Source: Patagioenas fasciata (taxonomy: Eukaryota; Chordata; Aves; Columbiformes; Columbidae). Taken from it: 64,000 nt of DNA. A program made the translations under genes and the position numbers. Location of the stretch: the NCBI RefSeq assembly GCF_037038585.1, contig NW_027288510.1:1183001-1247000 (forward strand). The letters run 5' to 3'. The notes beneath the pieces are model-generated. The model did not search any database. It saw only the letters and a program-made list of their open reading frames with translations, and was not told the DNA's origin. Shown in pieces: positions 11,916 to 24,717 of the stretch (position 1 is the first letter of the stretch; every line of letters starts with the position of its first letter).

Positions 11916-12229
11916 CCAGGACGTGGCTTCGCCGGCACCGGGGCCCGAGACCGCGCGCTGTGGGGCTGCGGGGCGGCTGTGGGGCCGGGGGTCTCCGGGG
12001 GTCCCGCAGCGGCCGCTGTGGGGCGGGATGGGGCGGCTGTGGAATTACCTGTGGGGCACTCATGGGGCTGCTGTAGGGGTCTTAAGAGGCATGTCTGGAG
12101 CACTTATGGGGCGACTATGGGGCAGGTGCTGGGCTGCTACAGCGGGACCTGTGGGGCAGCCATAGGGCTGCTATGGGGTTGGTTATGGGTCACAGATGGG
12201 AGGGGGCAGCTGGGTGTGGCCCCGCCTAC

Positions 12230-12790
12230 ATGGGGTGGGGTCAGTGCCGAGGGGCGGGTACTGAGAGGGCACGCCCACGGGGAGCCCCTCGGGGGGGCGG
12301 AGCCTCTGTGTCACGCCCCATGGGAGGTGGTCTGGGGGCGGGCATTCTCTGGGGCACGCCCCAATGGGAGGAGCCTCTTGGGGTAGGGAGAGGGTGCGGT
12401 CAACATGGCACGGCCCCAAGGGGGCGTGGCTTAGCTCGGGAAGAGGTGGAGCCGAGAAGGGGCTGCCCGACCCGGCTCTCCAGGCGGCTCTGAGACGGAG
12501 CGGAGCGGGCCGGGCGGGGCCGGGCCGGGCACTCCCCGGGGCCTCGCAGAAACAGCGGCGCAGCGAGTCCGCTCCGGGCTCCAACGGTGCGCGCACGTGG
12601 CCGCCGAGAGCGCCCCGTGCACCTCGCAGCGCCCATTTCTGCGCATGCGCATTGGGAAGCCCTCGAGACAACCCTTCCCCCGCGGCCCGCCCCTTCTCTT
12701 CCCTCTCCGCAATCTGATTGGCCAGCTAAGCACGTCAATTTCCATTCTCTCCGCCTATCATCACCCGTCCCCGTTTGTCCCGCGCTGCGC
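12230..12790. promoter_or_regulatory. CpG-island, promoter-like region
   Basis: Several Sp1-type GC boxes occur between 12,250 and 12,435 (GGGGCGGG, GGGGCGGAG, GGGGGCGTGGC). An NRF1-type palindrome TGCGCATGCGCA is at 12,640-12,651, and an ATTGG (inverted CCAAT) is at 12,717-12,721. CpG density is high and then falls abruptly into AT-rich DNA at about 12,800. These are typical of a TATA-less vertebrate promoter, possibly bidirectional. No attached gene is identified. Confidence 0.4.
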
Positions 12791-13664
12791 TCTGATCCAG
12801 TGTCTATTTACACTTAAATACATTTAAACTTCCATTTTAACACTCAGGTATCTTTTCAAATTTACAGATTTTGACATATTTACAATTATATATATTTAGA
12901 CTGGGATATCGATTTACATTTATTAATAAATTAAAGGTATGTATACGGGTGTGAGTGGATATATATAGATGATATTTATTACCTATTTAGACTATGTAAC
13001 ACGTAGTAATTATACAGAGCTCTGCCTACTCACACTTTTTTCTATTTTAAGTTCCTATCTAGATATTTTTTTCTTTTTCAAGTCCTTCACTTTTTAATCT
13101 ACAAATAGATAAGATGTTTGTATTCTTAAAACCATCAACAGAAATTTTTTACATTCTAAAATCCTTTATATAACAGAGTAGAAAAGGGGTTTTATTTTAA
13201 AATCATTTTATATCTACATGAATACCATTCTGCAATATATAAATACAAACGACAGACTTCTCTCTGTTTGAAATTCTCACGCTCATATTTACAGGGTTTA
13301 ATAAGTTTTATCCTCCCCCAGGAATTTTCAGGCATTTTTGGACTGTGACCCCCTCTTTTCAGGGGGACTCCCTTTTGAGCCCCACATTGTGGGGGATTTG
13401 AGGGATTTTCTTGCAGTCAGTGAACATTGTATGGAACTGAACTGAACTGAACAGGGCTCTGAGGCCTCTGTGTCCTGCAAGAGAGCAGGAGAGCAGGAGC
13501 GGAGCAGCCCCCGTGTCTACGTGACTGTACAGCCTTCTTCAGTGTTGGAACCGAGCTGCTTCGCCTTCTGTTTGTCCACGTGCACACACACCATTCCTCA
13601 CTGGAAAACAGGCAGAAACCTTTCCACACGCACCCAGGTCTGTGCACCCAGGCCTTGTCTATTC

Positions 13665-13862
13665 CTGTCGGGTTTGCTGGGCTCTGTCAGGCTCCTCTGG
13701 CTCTGTCGTGCTGTGACAGCCTCTGTCAGGCCCTGCCAGACTCCACTGTTCGCTGTCAGGCGCTGTCGGGATTTGTCGGCCCCTGTTGAGTTCTATCAGG
13801 CTCTGTCAAGCCCTGTTGGGCTCTGTCGCGCTTTGTCAGGCTCTGCCTGGCTTTATCATGTT
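13665..13862. repeat. Degenerate 10-bp tandem repeat (CTCTGTCAGG)
   Basis: About twenty imperfect copies of a CTCTGTCAGG-like decamer lie head to tail, with substitutions such as CGCTGTCGGG and CCCTGTTGGG. They are flanked by ordinary sequence. No function is evident. Confidence 0.75.
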
Positions 13863-14407
13863 CCATAAGTGCTCCAAAAACTGGATGCTCTTGCGATGCT
13901 TGTATTCACACAATTATCGCATATTCATTACAATTTGGGGGAATTTTTAGCATCAAACGCATCTATAGTAAGAAAAAATGTCATAAACCTAGGGTTAGAC
14001 TGAGGTTAATAATTTCATGGTCTTTGCTGCCATCTAGCGTCCCTTAAGAGAATGCACAGAACACACATTCGGAGGTGCCTGCAGGTATGTGCCTGTTCTT
14101 GGACGAACCTGTGCGCGAAAGCCTTAGTGCCTATAAACGTTGGTCTGTCCACATGTGAGTGTCTTGATGTCAGCTCCATTTATGCTAAAGCTGGAGCATC
14201 ATCGTTCAGACGTGTGCGTGTGTGCAGTGTGCCAAACATCCACGCACGTGTTTACCCTCAAGCATGTCAGTACATTTCACGTACTTCTGTCAATAGATGG
14301 GACTGGGCACGATTGTGGAAGTGTGCGTGTGTGTGGCCACGTGTTTGCTTACACATCAGTGTGTAGCTGCGTGTGCGTGCACGCGGTGCTGGGTGCACAT
14401 ACCTGGG

Positions 14408-15637
14408 TGCCCCACAGGTCCCGCTGTAGCAGCCCAGCACCTGCCCCATAGTCGCCCCATAAGTGCTCCAGACATGCCTCTTAAGACCCCTACAGCAGCC
14501 CCATGAGTGCCCCACAGGTAATTCCACAGCCGCCCCATCCCGCCCCACAGCGGCCGCTGCGGGACCCCCGGAGACCCCCGGCCGCACACCCGCCCCGCAG
14601 CCCCACAGCGCGCGGTCTCGGGCCCCGGTGCCGGCGAAGCCACGTCCTGGCCGCGGCCGGAGGAGCCGCCGCTTGTCCGCCCCCCACGTCCCCCCGATCG
14701 CTGCTGCTGTCGCTGCCTGAGGAGCCGCAGCAGCCGCCGCTTGTCCGCCCCCCACGTCCCCCCGATCGCTGCTGCTGTCGCTGCCTGAGGAGCCGCAGCA
14801 GCCGCCGCTTGTCCGCCCCCCACGTCCCCCCGATCGCTGCTGCTGTCGCTGCCTGAGGAGCCGCAGGAGCCGCCGCTTGTCCGCCCCCCCACGTCCCCCC
14901 GATCGCTGCTGCTGTCGCTGCCTGAGGAGCCGCAGCAGCCGCCGCTTGTCCGCCCCCCACGTCCCCCCGATCGCTGCTGCTGTCGCTGCCTGAGGAGCCG
15001 CAGCAGCCGCCGCTTGTCCGCCCCCCACGTCCCCGCGATCGCTGCTGCTGTCGCTGCCTGAGGAGCCGCAGCAGCCGCCGCTTGTCCGCCCCCCCACGTC
15101 CCCCCGATCGCTGCTGCTGTCGCTGCCTGAGGAGCCGCAGCAGCCGCCGCTTGTCCGCCCCCCACGTCCCCCCGATCGCTGCTGCTGTCGCTGCCTGAGG
15201 AGCCGCAGCAGCCGCCGCTTGTCCGCCCCCCACGTCCCCCCGATCGCTGCTGCTGTCGCTGCCTGAGGAGCCGCAGCAGCCGCCGCTTGTCCGCCCCCCA
15301 CGTCCCCCCGATCGCTGCTGCTGTCGCTGCCTGAGGAGCCGCAGCAGCCGCCGCTTGTCCGCCCAGCCCCGACTGCCCCCCCCCAATCGCCGCCGCTGCC
15401 GCCCCCGCCACCCCCCTTCTCCCGCCATCCCGGTGTCACAACGGGGACTTTGAGCGCGGCTGTGGAGGCAGCAGCTGTTCTGATAGCGAAGCCAAACCGG
15501 ACCGGGAAACAGGACCGGGAACCAGGAACCGTGGCAGGGAAGTTTTCCCTTGGAGCAAACAAACCCCAGGTGTTCTTCAATGTTTATTGAGAAAGCAGAG
15601 TCAGGATGTACCAGTAGTCCGATCAGTGACCTTCTAA
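14408..15637 (-). repeat. Right arm of the 1.2-kb inverted repeat
   Basis: Reverse-complement copy of 10,998-12,158 with few substitutions (for example CAATAAAC where the left arm has TAATAAAC). It has one extra 68-bp unit. The arm joins the right minisatellite at 15,637/15,638 at the mirror position of the left junction, so the symmetry continues into the arrays. Confidence 0.95.
14645..15360 (-). repeat. 68-bp GC-rich tandem repeat, right copy (10 full units)
   Basis: Mirror copy of the left repeat. CTTGTC (reverse of GACAAG) occurs at 14672, 14740, 14808, 14876, 14945, 15013, 15081, 15150, 15218, 15286 and 15354, giving ten complete units against nine on the left. Here the minus strand is open in all frames. 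Confidence 0.95.
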
Positions 15638-17810
15638 GACAAAGTGGGGTCCTGGGATGTCACAATGGGCCCCAGTGACAAAGAGGGTCCCCATGGTGCC
15701 ACAATGGGCCCTGGGGACAAAGGGAGTCACCAGGATGTCACAATGGGCCCTGGGGACAAGGGGGGCCCTGGGATGTCACAATGGGCCCTGGGGACAAATG
15801 GGGTCCTGGGACGTCACAATGGGTCCTGGGGATAAAGGGGGTCCCCAGGATGTCACAATGGGCACTTGAGACAAAGGTGGGGTCCCCATTGTGTCACAAT
15901 GCGTCCCCAGTGACAAGAGGGTTCCCCATGGTGTCACAATGGGCCCTGGGGACAACTGGGGGTCCTGGGATGTCACAATGGGCCCTGAGGACAACAGGGG
16001 GTCCCCACGGTGTCAAAATGGGCCCTGGTGACATACGGGGCAGCCCAGGATGTCACAATGGGCCCTGGGGACAAAGAGGGGTCCCCAGGATGTTCACAAT
16101 GGGCCCTGGAGACAGTGGGGGGTCCAGAAATGTCACAATGGGCCCTGGGGACAAAGGGGGCTCCCCAGGATGTCACAATGGGCTCTGGGGACAGAGGGGG
16201 TCCCCACGGTGTCACAATGCACCCTGGGGACAATGGGGGGTCCTGGGACGTCACAATGGGCCCTGGGGACACAGGGGTCCCAAGGATGTGATAATGGGCT
16301 CTGGGGACACGTGGGGTCCCCAGGATGTCACAATGGGCACTGGGGAAAAAGGGGTGGTCGCCATGGTGTCACAATGGGCCCTAGTGACAAGGAGGGTCGC
16401 CACGGTTCCACGATGGGCCCTGGGGACAAGGGGGTCCACCAGATGTCACAATGGGCCCTGGGGAAAACAGGGGGTCCCCACGGTGTCACAATGGGCCCTG
16501 GGGACAAAGGGAGGTCCTAGGACGTCACAGTGGGCCCTGGGGACAAAGTGGGGTCCCCTGAATGTCACAATGGGACCTGCAGACAAAGGGGGGTCCTGGG
16601 ATGTAACAATGGGCCCCAGTGACAAAGGGGGTCCCCAGGATGTCACAACAGGCCCTGGGGACAAAGAGGGCTCTCCTGAATGTCAAAATGGGCCCCGGGG
16701 ACAAGGGGGGACCCCAGGATGCAACAACGGGCCCTGGGGACAAAGAGGGGTCCCCTGAATGTCACAAAGGGCCCTGGGGACAAGGGGGTGTCCTGGGATG
16801 TCACAATGGACCCTGGGGACAAATAGCAGTTCCCTGAATATCACAATGGGCCCTGGAGACAAGGGGTGTCCTGGGATGTCACAATGGGCCCCAGTGACAA
16901 AGGGCGTCCCTATGGTGCAAAAATGGGCCCTGGGGACAAAGGGGGTCCCCAGGAAGTCACAATGGGCCCTGGGGAAAAGGGGGGTCCTGGGATGTCACAA
17001 CGGGACCTGGGACAACGGGGGGTCCCCAGGATGTCACAATGAGCCCTGGGGACAAGCAGGATACCCACGGTGTCACAGTGGGCCCTGGGGACAAAGAGGG
17101 GTCCCGAGGATGTCACAATGGGCCCTGGGCACAATTGGGGGATCCTGGGATGTCACAATGGGCCCTGGGGACAAAGAGGAGTCCCCTAAATGTCACAATG
17201 GGCCCTGGAGACAGAGGGGCTCCCCATGGTGCCACAATGGGCCCTGAGGAAAAAGCGGGGTCGCCAGGATGTCACAATGGGCTCTTGGAAAAATGGAGGG
17301 TCCTGGGACGTCACAATGGGCCCTGGGGACAAAGGAGGTCCCCAGGATGTCACAATGACCCCTTGGGACAACGGGGCCATTGTGGACATCACAATGGGTC
17401 CTGGGAACAAAGTGGGGTCCCCAGGATGGCACAATGGGCCCTGGAGACAAAGGGGTTCCCCACCCTATCACAATGGGCCTTGGGGACAAAGGGGGGTCCC
17501 CAGGATGTCACAATAGGCCCTGGGGACAAAGAGGGGTCCCCTGAATGTCACAATGGGCCCTGGGGACAAAGGGGGGTCCCCAGGATGTCACAATAAGCCC
17601 TGGAAACAATTGGGGGGTCCTGAGATGTCACAATGGGCCCTGGGGACAAAGGGGGTCCCCAGGATTTCACAATGGGCCCTGGGGACAAAGGGAGTCCCCA
17701 CCCTGTCACAATAGGCCCTGGGGACAAAGGGGGTGCCCAGGATGTCACAATGGGTCCTGGGGACAAAGGGCATCCCCATGGTGCCACAATGGACCCTAGT
17801 GACGAACGAG

Positions 17811-20800
17811 GTCCCCAGGATGTCACAACGGGCCCTAGGGACAAAGGGGGGTCCCCAGAATCTCACAATGGACCCTGGGGACAAAGGGGGGGCCTGGGAC
17901 GTCACAATGGGCCCTGGGGACAATGGGGGGTCCTGGGATGTCACAATGAGCCCTGGGCACAATTGGGGGGTCCTTAGATGTCACAACGGGCTCTGGGGAC
18001 AAAGGGCGTCTCCAGGATGTCACAATGGGCCCTGGGGACAAAGTGGGGTCCTGAAATGTCACAATGGGCCCTGGGCACAAAGGGGGTTCCTAGGATGTCA
18101 CAATGGGTCTGGAGACAATGGGGGGTCCGGGGACGTCACAATGGGCCCTGGTGACAAAGGGGGTCCCCCGGAAGTCACAATGGGCCCTGGGGACAAAGTG
18201 AGGTCCTGGGATGTCACAATGGGCCCCAGTGACAAAGGGGGTCCCAATGGTGCCACAATGGGTCCTGGGGAAAAAGGGCGTCCCCAGGATGTCACAATGG
18301 GCTCTGGGGACAAGGGGGGGTCCTGGGACATCACAGTGGGCCCTGGGGAACAAGGGGGTCCCCAGGATGTCACAATGGGCTCTGGGGACAAGGGGGGATC
18401 CCCATAGTGTTACAATGGGTCCCAGTGACAAGGGTGGTCCCCACGGTGCCACGGTGGGCCCTGGAGACAAGGGGGGTCCCCAGGATGTCACAATGGGCTC
18501 TGGTGACAAGGGGGGTCCCCACGGTGTCACAATGGGCCTTGGGTACAAAGTGGGGTCCTGGGATGTCACATTGGGCCACAGTGACAAAAGGGGTCCCCAT
18601 GGTGTCACAACGGGCCCTGGGGACAAAGGAGGTCCCCACGGTGCCACAACGGGCCAGAGGGACAAGGCGGTCCCCATGGTGTCACAATGGGCCCTGGGGA
18701 CAATGGGAGGTCCTGGGATGTCACAATGAGCCCTGGGGACAAACGGGGGTCCCTATGGTGTCACAAGGGGTCCCCAGTGACAAGTGGGGTCCTGAGATGT
18801 CACAATGGGTCCTTGGGACAATGGGGGGTCCTGGGATGTCACAATGAGCCCTGGGGACAAACGGGGGTCCCCATGGTGTCACAATGGGTCACCAGTGACA
18901 AGGGGGGTCCCCAGGATGTCACAATGGGCCCTGGAGACAATGGGGGTCCCCATGGTGTATACAATGGGTCCCCAGTGACAAGGGAGGTCCCCAGGATGTC
19001 ACAATGGGCCCTGGGGACAAAGGGGGTCCTGGGACTTCACAATGGGCCCTGGGGACAAGGGGGGGTCCCCAGGATGTCACAATGGGCCCTGGGGACAATT
19101 GGGGGGTCCTGGGATGTGACAATGGGCCCTGGAGTCAAAGGGGTGTCCCCATGGTGTCACAATGGGCCCTGGGGACATAGGGGGGTCCTGGGATGTCACA
19201 ATGGGCACTGGGAATAAAGAGGGGGTCCCCAGGGTGCAACTATGGGCCCTGGGGACAAGAGGGTCCCCAGGATGTCACAATGGGCCCTGAGGACAAGGGC
19301 AGGTCCCCATGGTGTCACAATGGGCCCTTGGGAAAAAGGCTGTCCCCTGAATGTCACAATGGGCTCTGGGGACAATGGGGGGTCCGGGGATGTCACAATG
19401 GGCCCTGGGGACAAAGGGGGGTCCTGGGATGTCACAATGGGCCCTGGGGACAAAGGGGGCTCACCAGGATGTCACAATGGGCTCTGGGGACAAAGGGGTC
19501 CCCAGGATGTCACAATGGGCACTGGGGAGAAAGGGGTGGTCCCCATGGTGTCACAATGGGTCACCAGTGACAAGGGGAGTCCCCAGGATGTCACAATGGG
19601 CCCCGGGGATAAAAGGGGTACCCAGGATGCCACAATGGGCCCTGGGGACAATTGGGGGGTCCTGAGATGTCGCAATGTGCCCTGGGGACAAAACAATGTT
19701 CCCTGAATGTCACAATGGGCCCTGGGGAAAAAGGGGGGTCCCCAGGATGCCACAATGGGCCCTGGGGACAACTGGGCGGTCCCCAGGACGTCACAATGGG
19801 CCCTGGAAACAATTGGGGTGTCCTGAGATGTCACAATGGGCCCTGGGGACAAAGGAGGATCCTGGGACGTCACAATGGCCCCTGGGGACAAAGGGAGTCC
19901 CCACCCTGTCACAATGGGCCCTGGGGACAAAGAGGGTCCCCAGGATGTCACAATGGACCCTGGGGACAAAGGGGGGTCCTGGGACGTCACAATGGGCCCT
20001 GGGGACAAAGGGGGTGCCCAGGATTTCACAATAGGCACTGGGGACAAGGGGGTCCCCAGGATGTCACAATGGGCCCTGGGGATGACGGGGGGTCCTGGGA
20101 CGTCACAATGGGCCCTGGGGACAATGGGGGGTCTTGGGATGTCACAATGAGCCCTGGGCACAACTGGGAGGTCCCTAAATCTCACAATGGGCCCTGGGGA
20201 CAAAGGGGGTCCCCACGGTGTCACAATGGGCCCAGGGGACAGAGGGGGCTCCCCAGGATGTCACAACGGGCTCCGGGGACCAGGGGCGTCCCGAGGATGT
20301 CACAATGGGCCCTGGGGACAAAGTGGGGTCCTGGGAGGTCACAATGGGCCCTGGGGACAAAGGGGGTTTCCAGGATGTCACAATGGGCTCTGGGGACAAC
20401 AGGGGTCCCAACGGTGTCACAATGGGCCCTTGGGACAAAGGCTGTCCCCTGAATGTCACAATGGGCCCTGGGGACAATGGGGCGTCCGGGGACGTCACAA
20501 TGGGCCCTGGGGCAAAGGGGGTCCCCAGGATGTCACAATGGGCCTTCAGTATAAAGTGGGGTCCTGGGATGTCACAATGGGCCCTGGGGACAAAGTGGGG
20601 TCCTGGGACGTCACAATGGGCCCTGCGGATCAAGGATGGTGCCCTGGATGTTACAATGGGCTCTGGGGACAATGGGGGGTCCGGGGATGTCACAATGGGC
20701 CCTAGGGACAAAGGGGGGTCCCTTGGATGTCACAATGGGGCTGGGGACAAAGGGGGTCCTGGGATGTCACAATGGGTCCTGGGGACAAAGGGGGTCCCCA

Positions 20801-21341
20801 GGTTGTCACAATGGGCCCTGGGGACAAAGGGGGTCCTCAGGATGTCACAGTGGGCCCTGGGGACTAGGGGGATACCCACGGTTTCAAAATGGGCCCTGGG
20901 GACAAGGGGGTCCCCAGGATCTCACAGTGGGCCGTGGGGACAAAGAGGGGTCCCCAGGATTTCACAATGGACCCTGGGGACAAAGGGTTCCCCAGGATGT
21001 CACAATGGGCTCTGGGGACAAAGGAGGTCCCCAGGATGACACAATGGGCCCTGGGGACAAAGGGGGTCCTGGGACGTCACAATGGGCCCTGGGGACAATG
21101 GGGCGTCCTGATATGTTACAATGAACCCTGGGCACAATTGGGGGGTCCTTAGATGCCACAATGGGCCCTGGGGACAAAGGGGGTCCCCACGGTGTCACAA
21201 TGGGCTCTGGGGACAAAGGGGAGTCCCCAGTATGTCACAATGGGCCCTGGGGACAATGCGGGGTCCTGGGATGTCACAATGGGCCCCCTGGGGACAACGG
21301 GGGTCCCAACGGTGTCACAATGGGCCCTAGGGACAAAGGCT
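17811..21341. repeat. Higher-order duplication, copy 1 (about 3.53 kb)
   Basis: First copy of a block repeated directly at 21,342-24,717. The start is marked by CACAACGGGCCCTAGG at 17,825, matching 21,356. The copies are nearly identical; one visible base change is CTCCGGGGACC near 20,270 against CTCTGGGGACC near 23,690. Confidence 0.9.
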
Positions 21342-24300
21342 GTCCCCAGGATGTCACAACGGGCCCTAGGGACAAAGGGGGGTCCCCAGAATCTCACAAT
21401 GGACCCTGGGGACAAAGGGGGGGCCTGGGACGTCACAATGGGCCCTGGGGACAATGGGGGGTCCTGGGATGTCACAATGAGCCCTGGGCACAATTGGGGG
21501 GTCCTTAGATGTCACAACGGGCTCTGGGGACAAAGGGCGTCTCCAGGATGTCACAATGGGCCCTGGGGACAAAGTGGGGTCCTGAAATGTCACAATGGGC
21601 CCTGGGCACAAAGGGGGTCCCCCGGAAGTCACAATGGGCCCTGGGGACAAAGTGAGGTCCTGGGATGTCACAATGGGCCCCAGTGACAAAGGGGGTCCCA
21701 ATGGTGCCACAATGGGTCCTGGGGAAAAAGGGCGTCCCCAGGATGTCACAATGGGCTCTGGGGACAAGGGGGGGTCCTGGGACTTCACAGTGGGCCCTGG
21801 GGAACAAGGGGGTCCCCAGGATGTCACAATGGGCTCTGGGGACAAGGGGGGATCCCCATAGTGTTACAATGGGTCCCAGTGACAAGGGTGGTCCCCACGG
21901 TGCCACGGTGGGCCCTGGAGACAAGGGGGGTCCCCAGGATGTCACAATGGGCTCTGGTGACAAGGGGGGTCCCCACGGTGTCACAATGGGCCTTGGGTAC
22001 AAAGTGGGGTCCTGGGATGTCACATTGGGCCACAGTGACAAAAGGGGTCCCCATGGTGTCACAACGGGCCCTGGGGACAAAGGAGGTCCCCACGGTGCCA
22101 CAACGGGCCAGAGGGACAAGGCGGTCCCCATGGTGTCACAATGGGCCCTGGGGACAATGGGAGGTCCTGGGATGTCACAATGAGCCCTGGGGACAAACGG
22201 GGGTCCCTATGGTGTCACAAGGGGTCCCCAGTGACAAGTGGGGTCCTGAGATGTCACAATGGGTCCTTGGGACAATGGGGGGTCCTGGGATGTCACAATG
22301 AGCCCTGGGGACAAACGGGGGTCCCCATGGTGTCACAATGGGTCACCAGTGACAAGGGGGGTCCCCAGGATGTCACAATGGGCCCTGGGGACAAAGGGGG
22401 TCCTGGGACTTCACAATGGGCCCTGGGGACAAGGGGGGGTCCCCAGGATGTCACAATGGGCCCTGGGGACAATTGGGGGGTCCTGGGATGTGACAATGGG
22501 CCCTGGAGTCAAAGGGGTGTCCCCATGGTGTCACAATGGGCCCTGGGGACATAGGGGGGTCCTGGGATGTCACAATGGGCACTGGAAATAAAGAGGGGGT
22601 CCCCAGGGTGCAACTATGGGCCCTGGGGACAAGAGGGTCCCCAGGATGTCACAATGGGCCCTGAGGACAAGGGCAGGTCCCCATGGTGTCACAATGGGCC
22701 CTTGGGAAAAAGGCTGTCCCCTGAATGTCACAATGGGCTCTGGGGACAATGGGGGGTCCGGGGATGTCACAATGGGCCCTGGGGACAAAGAAGGGTCCTG
22801 GGACGTCACAATGGGCCCTGGTGACAAAGGGGGGTCCTGGGATGTCACAATGGGCCCTGGGGACAAAGGGGGCTCACCAGGATGTCACAATGGGCTCTGG
22901 GGACAAAGGGGTCCCCAGGATGTCACAATGGGCACTGGGGAGAAAGGGGTGGTCCCCATGGTGTCACAATGGGTCACCAGTGACAAGGGGAGTCCCCAGG
23001 ATGTCACAATGGGCCCCGGGGATAAAAGGGGTACCCAGGATGCCACAATGGGCCCTGGGGACAATTGGGGGGTCCTGAGATGTCGCAATGTGCCCTGGGG
23101 ACAAAACAATGTTCCCTGAATGTCACAATGGGCCCTGGGGAAAAAGGGGGGTCCCCAGGATGCCACAATGGGCCCTGGGGACAACTGGGCGGTCCCCAGG
23201 ACGTCACAATGGGCCCTGGAAACAATTGGGGTGTCCTGAGATGTCACAATGGGCCCTGGGGACAAAGGAGGATCCTGGGACGTCACAATGGCCCCTGGGG
23301 ACAAAGGGAGTCCCCACCCTGTCACAATGGGCCCTGGGGACAAAGAGGGTCCCCAGGATGTCACAATGGACCCTGGGGACAAAGGGGGGTCCTGGGACGT
23401 CACAATGGGCCCTGGGGACAAAGGGGGTGCCCAGGATTTCACAATAGGCACTGGGGACAAGGGGGTCCCCAGGATGTCACAATGGGCCCTGGGGATGACG
23501 GGGGGTCCTGGGACGTCACAATGGGCCCTGGGGACAATGGGGGGTCTTGGGATGTCACAATGAGCCCTGGGCACAACTGGGAGGTCCCTAAATCTCACAA
23601 TGGGCCCTGGGGACAAAGGGGGTCCCCACGGTGTCACAATGGGCCCAGGGGACAGAGGGGGCTCCCCAGGATGTCACAACGGGCTCTGGGGACCAGGGGC
23701 GTCCCGAGGATGTCACAATGGGCCCTGGGGACAAAGTGGGGTCCTGGGAGGTCACAATGGGCCCTGGGGACAAAGGGGGTTTCCAGGATGTCACAATGGG
23801 CTCTGGGGACAACAGGGGTCCCAACGGTGTCACAATGGGCCCTTGGGACAAAGGCTGTCCCCTGAATGTCACAATGGGCCCTGGGGACAATGGGGGGTCC
23901 GGGGACGTCACAATGGGCCCTGGGGCAAAGGGGGTCCCCAGGATGTCACAATGGGCCTTCAGTATAAAGTGGGGTCCTGGGACGTCACAATGGGCCCTGC
24001 GGATCAAGGATGGTGCCCTGGATGTTACAATGGGCTCTGGGGACAATGGGGGGTCCGGGGATGTCACAATGGGCCCTAGGGACAAAGGGGGGTCCCTTGG
24101 ATGTCACAATGGGGCTGGGGACAAAGGGGGTCCTGGGATGTCACAATGGGTCCTGGGGACAAAGGGGGTCCCCAGGTTGTCACAATGGGCCCTGGGGACA
24201 AAGGGGGTCCTCAGGATGTCACAGTGGGCCCTGGGGACTAGGGGGATACCCACGGTTTCAAAATGGGCCCTGGGGACAAGGGGGTCCCCAGGATCTCACA

Positions 24301-24717
24301 GTGGGCCGTGGGGACAAAGAGGGGTCCCCAGGATTTCACAATGGACCCTGGGGACAAAGGGTTCCCCAGGATGTCACAATGGGCTCTGGGGACAAAGGAG
24401 GTCCCCAGGATGACACAATGGGCCCTGGGGACAAAGGGGGTCCTGGGACGTCACAATGGGCCCTGGGGACAATGGGGCGTCCTGATATGTTACAATGAAC
24501 CCTGGGCACAATTGGGGGGTCCTTAGATGCCACAATGGGCCCTGGGGACAAAGGGGGTCCCCACGGTGTCACAATGGGCTCTGGGGACAAAGGGGAGTCC
24601 CCAGTATGTCACAATGGGCCCTGGGGACAATGCGGGGTCCTGGGATGTCACAATGGGCCCCCTGGGGACAACGGGGGTCCCAACGGTGTCACAATGGGCC
24701 CTAGGGACAAAGGCTGT
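21342..24717. repeat. Higher-order duplication, copy 2 (about 3.38 kb)
   Basis: Second tandem copy of 17,811-21,341. The offset falls from 3,531 to 3,454, then 3,374, rises to 3,413 and returns to 3,374. The indels are thus about 77, 80, 39 and 39 bp, each a whole number of minisatellite units. This is the signature of unequal exchange or replication slippage. Confidence 0.9.

Larger units (their letters stand above)
10998..12158 (+). repeat. Left arm of the 1.2-kb inverted repeat
   Basis: This stretch matches the reverse complement of 14,408-15,637 almost base for base, from the array boundary (TTAGAAGGTCACTGATCGG) to CCTGTGGGGCA. It contains a lead segment with an AATAAA at 11,047, the 68-bp tandem repeat, and a GC-rich tail with GGGGCGACTATGGGG-like motifs. 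It is 69 bp shorter than the right arm, which equals one repeat unit. Confidence 0.95.
12159..14407. other. Unique spacer of the palindrome
   Basis: This 2.25-kb segment lies between the two arms and is present once in the window. It has three parts: a CpG-rich part (12,159-12,790), an AT-rich part (12,790-13,400) with no gene signal, and a part with a 10-bp degenerate repeat and TGTGTGCG-rich stretches (13,400-14,407). No protein family is recognised in any frame. Confidence 0.75.

Noticed and set aside
11055..12386. 443-codon + strand ORF through the 68-bp repeat
   Set aside because: All three frames are open because the GC-rich repeat lacks stops; the peptide is low complexity and matches no family I know. 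Kept only as a note on the repeat.
14267..15580. 437-codon minus-strand ORF in the right arm
   Set aside because: Mirror image of the left-arm repeat ORF; same reasoning.
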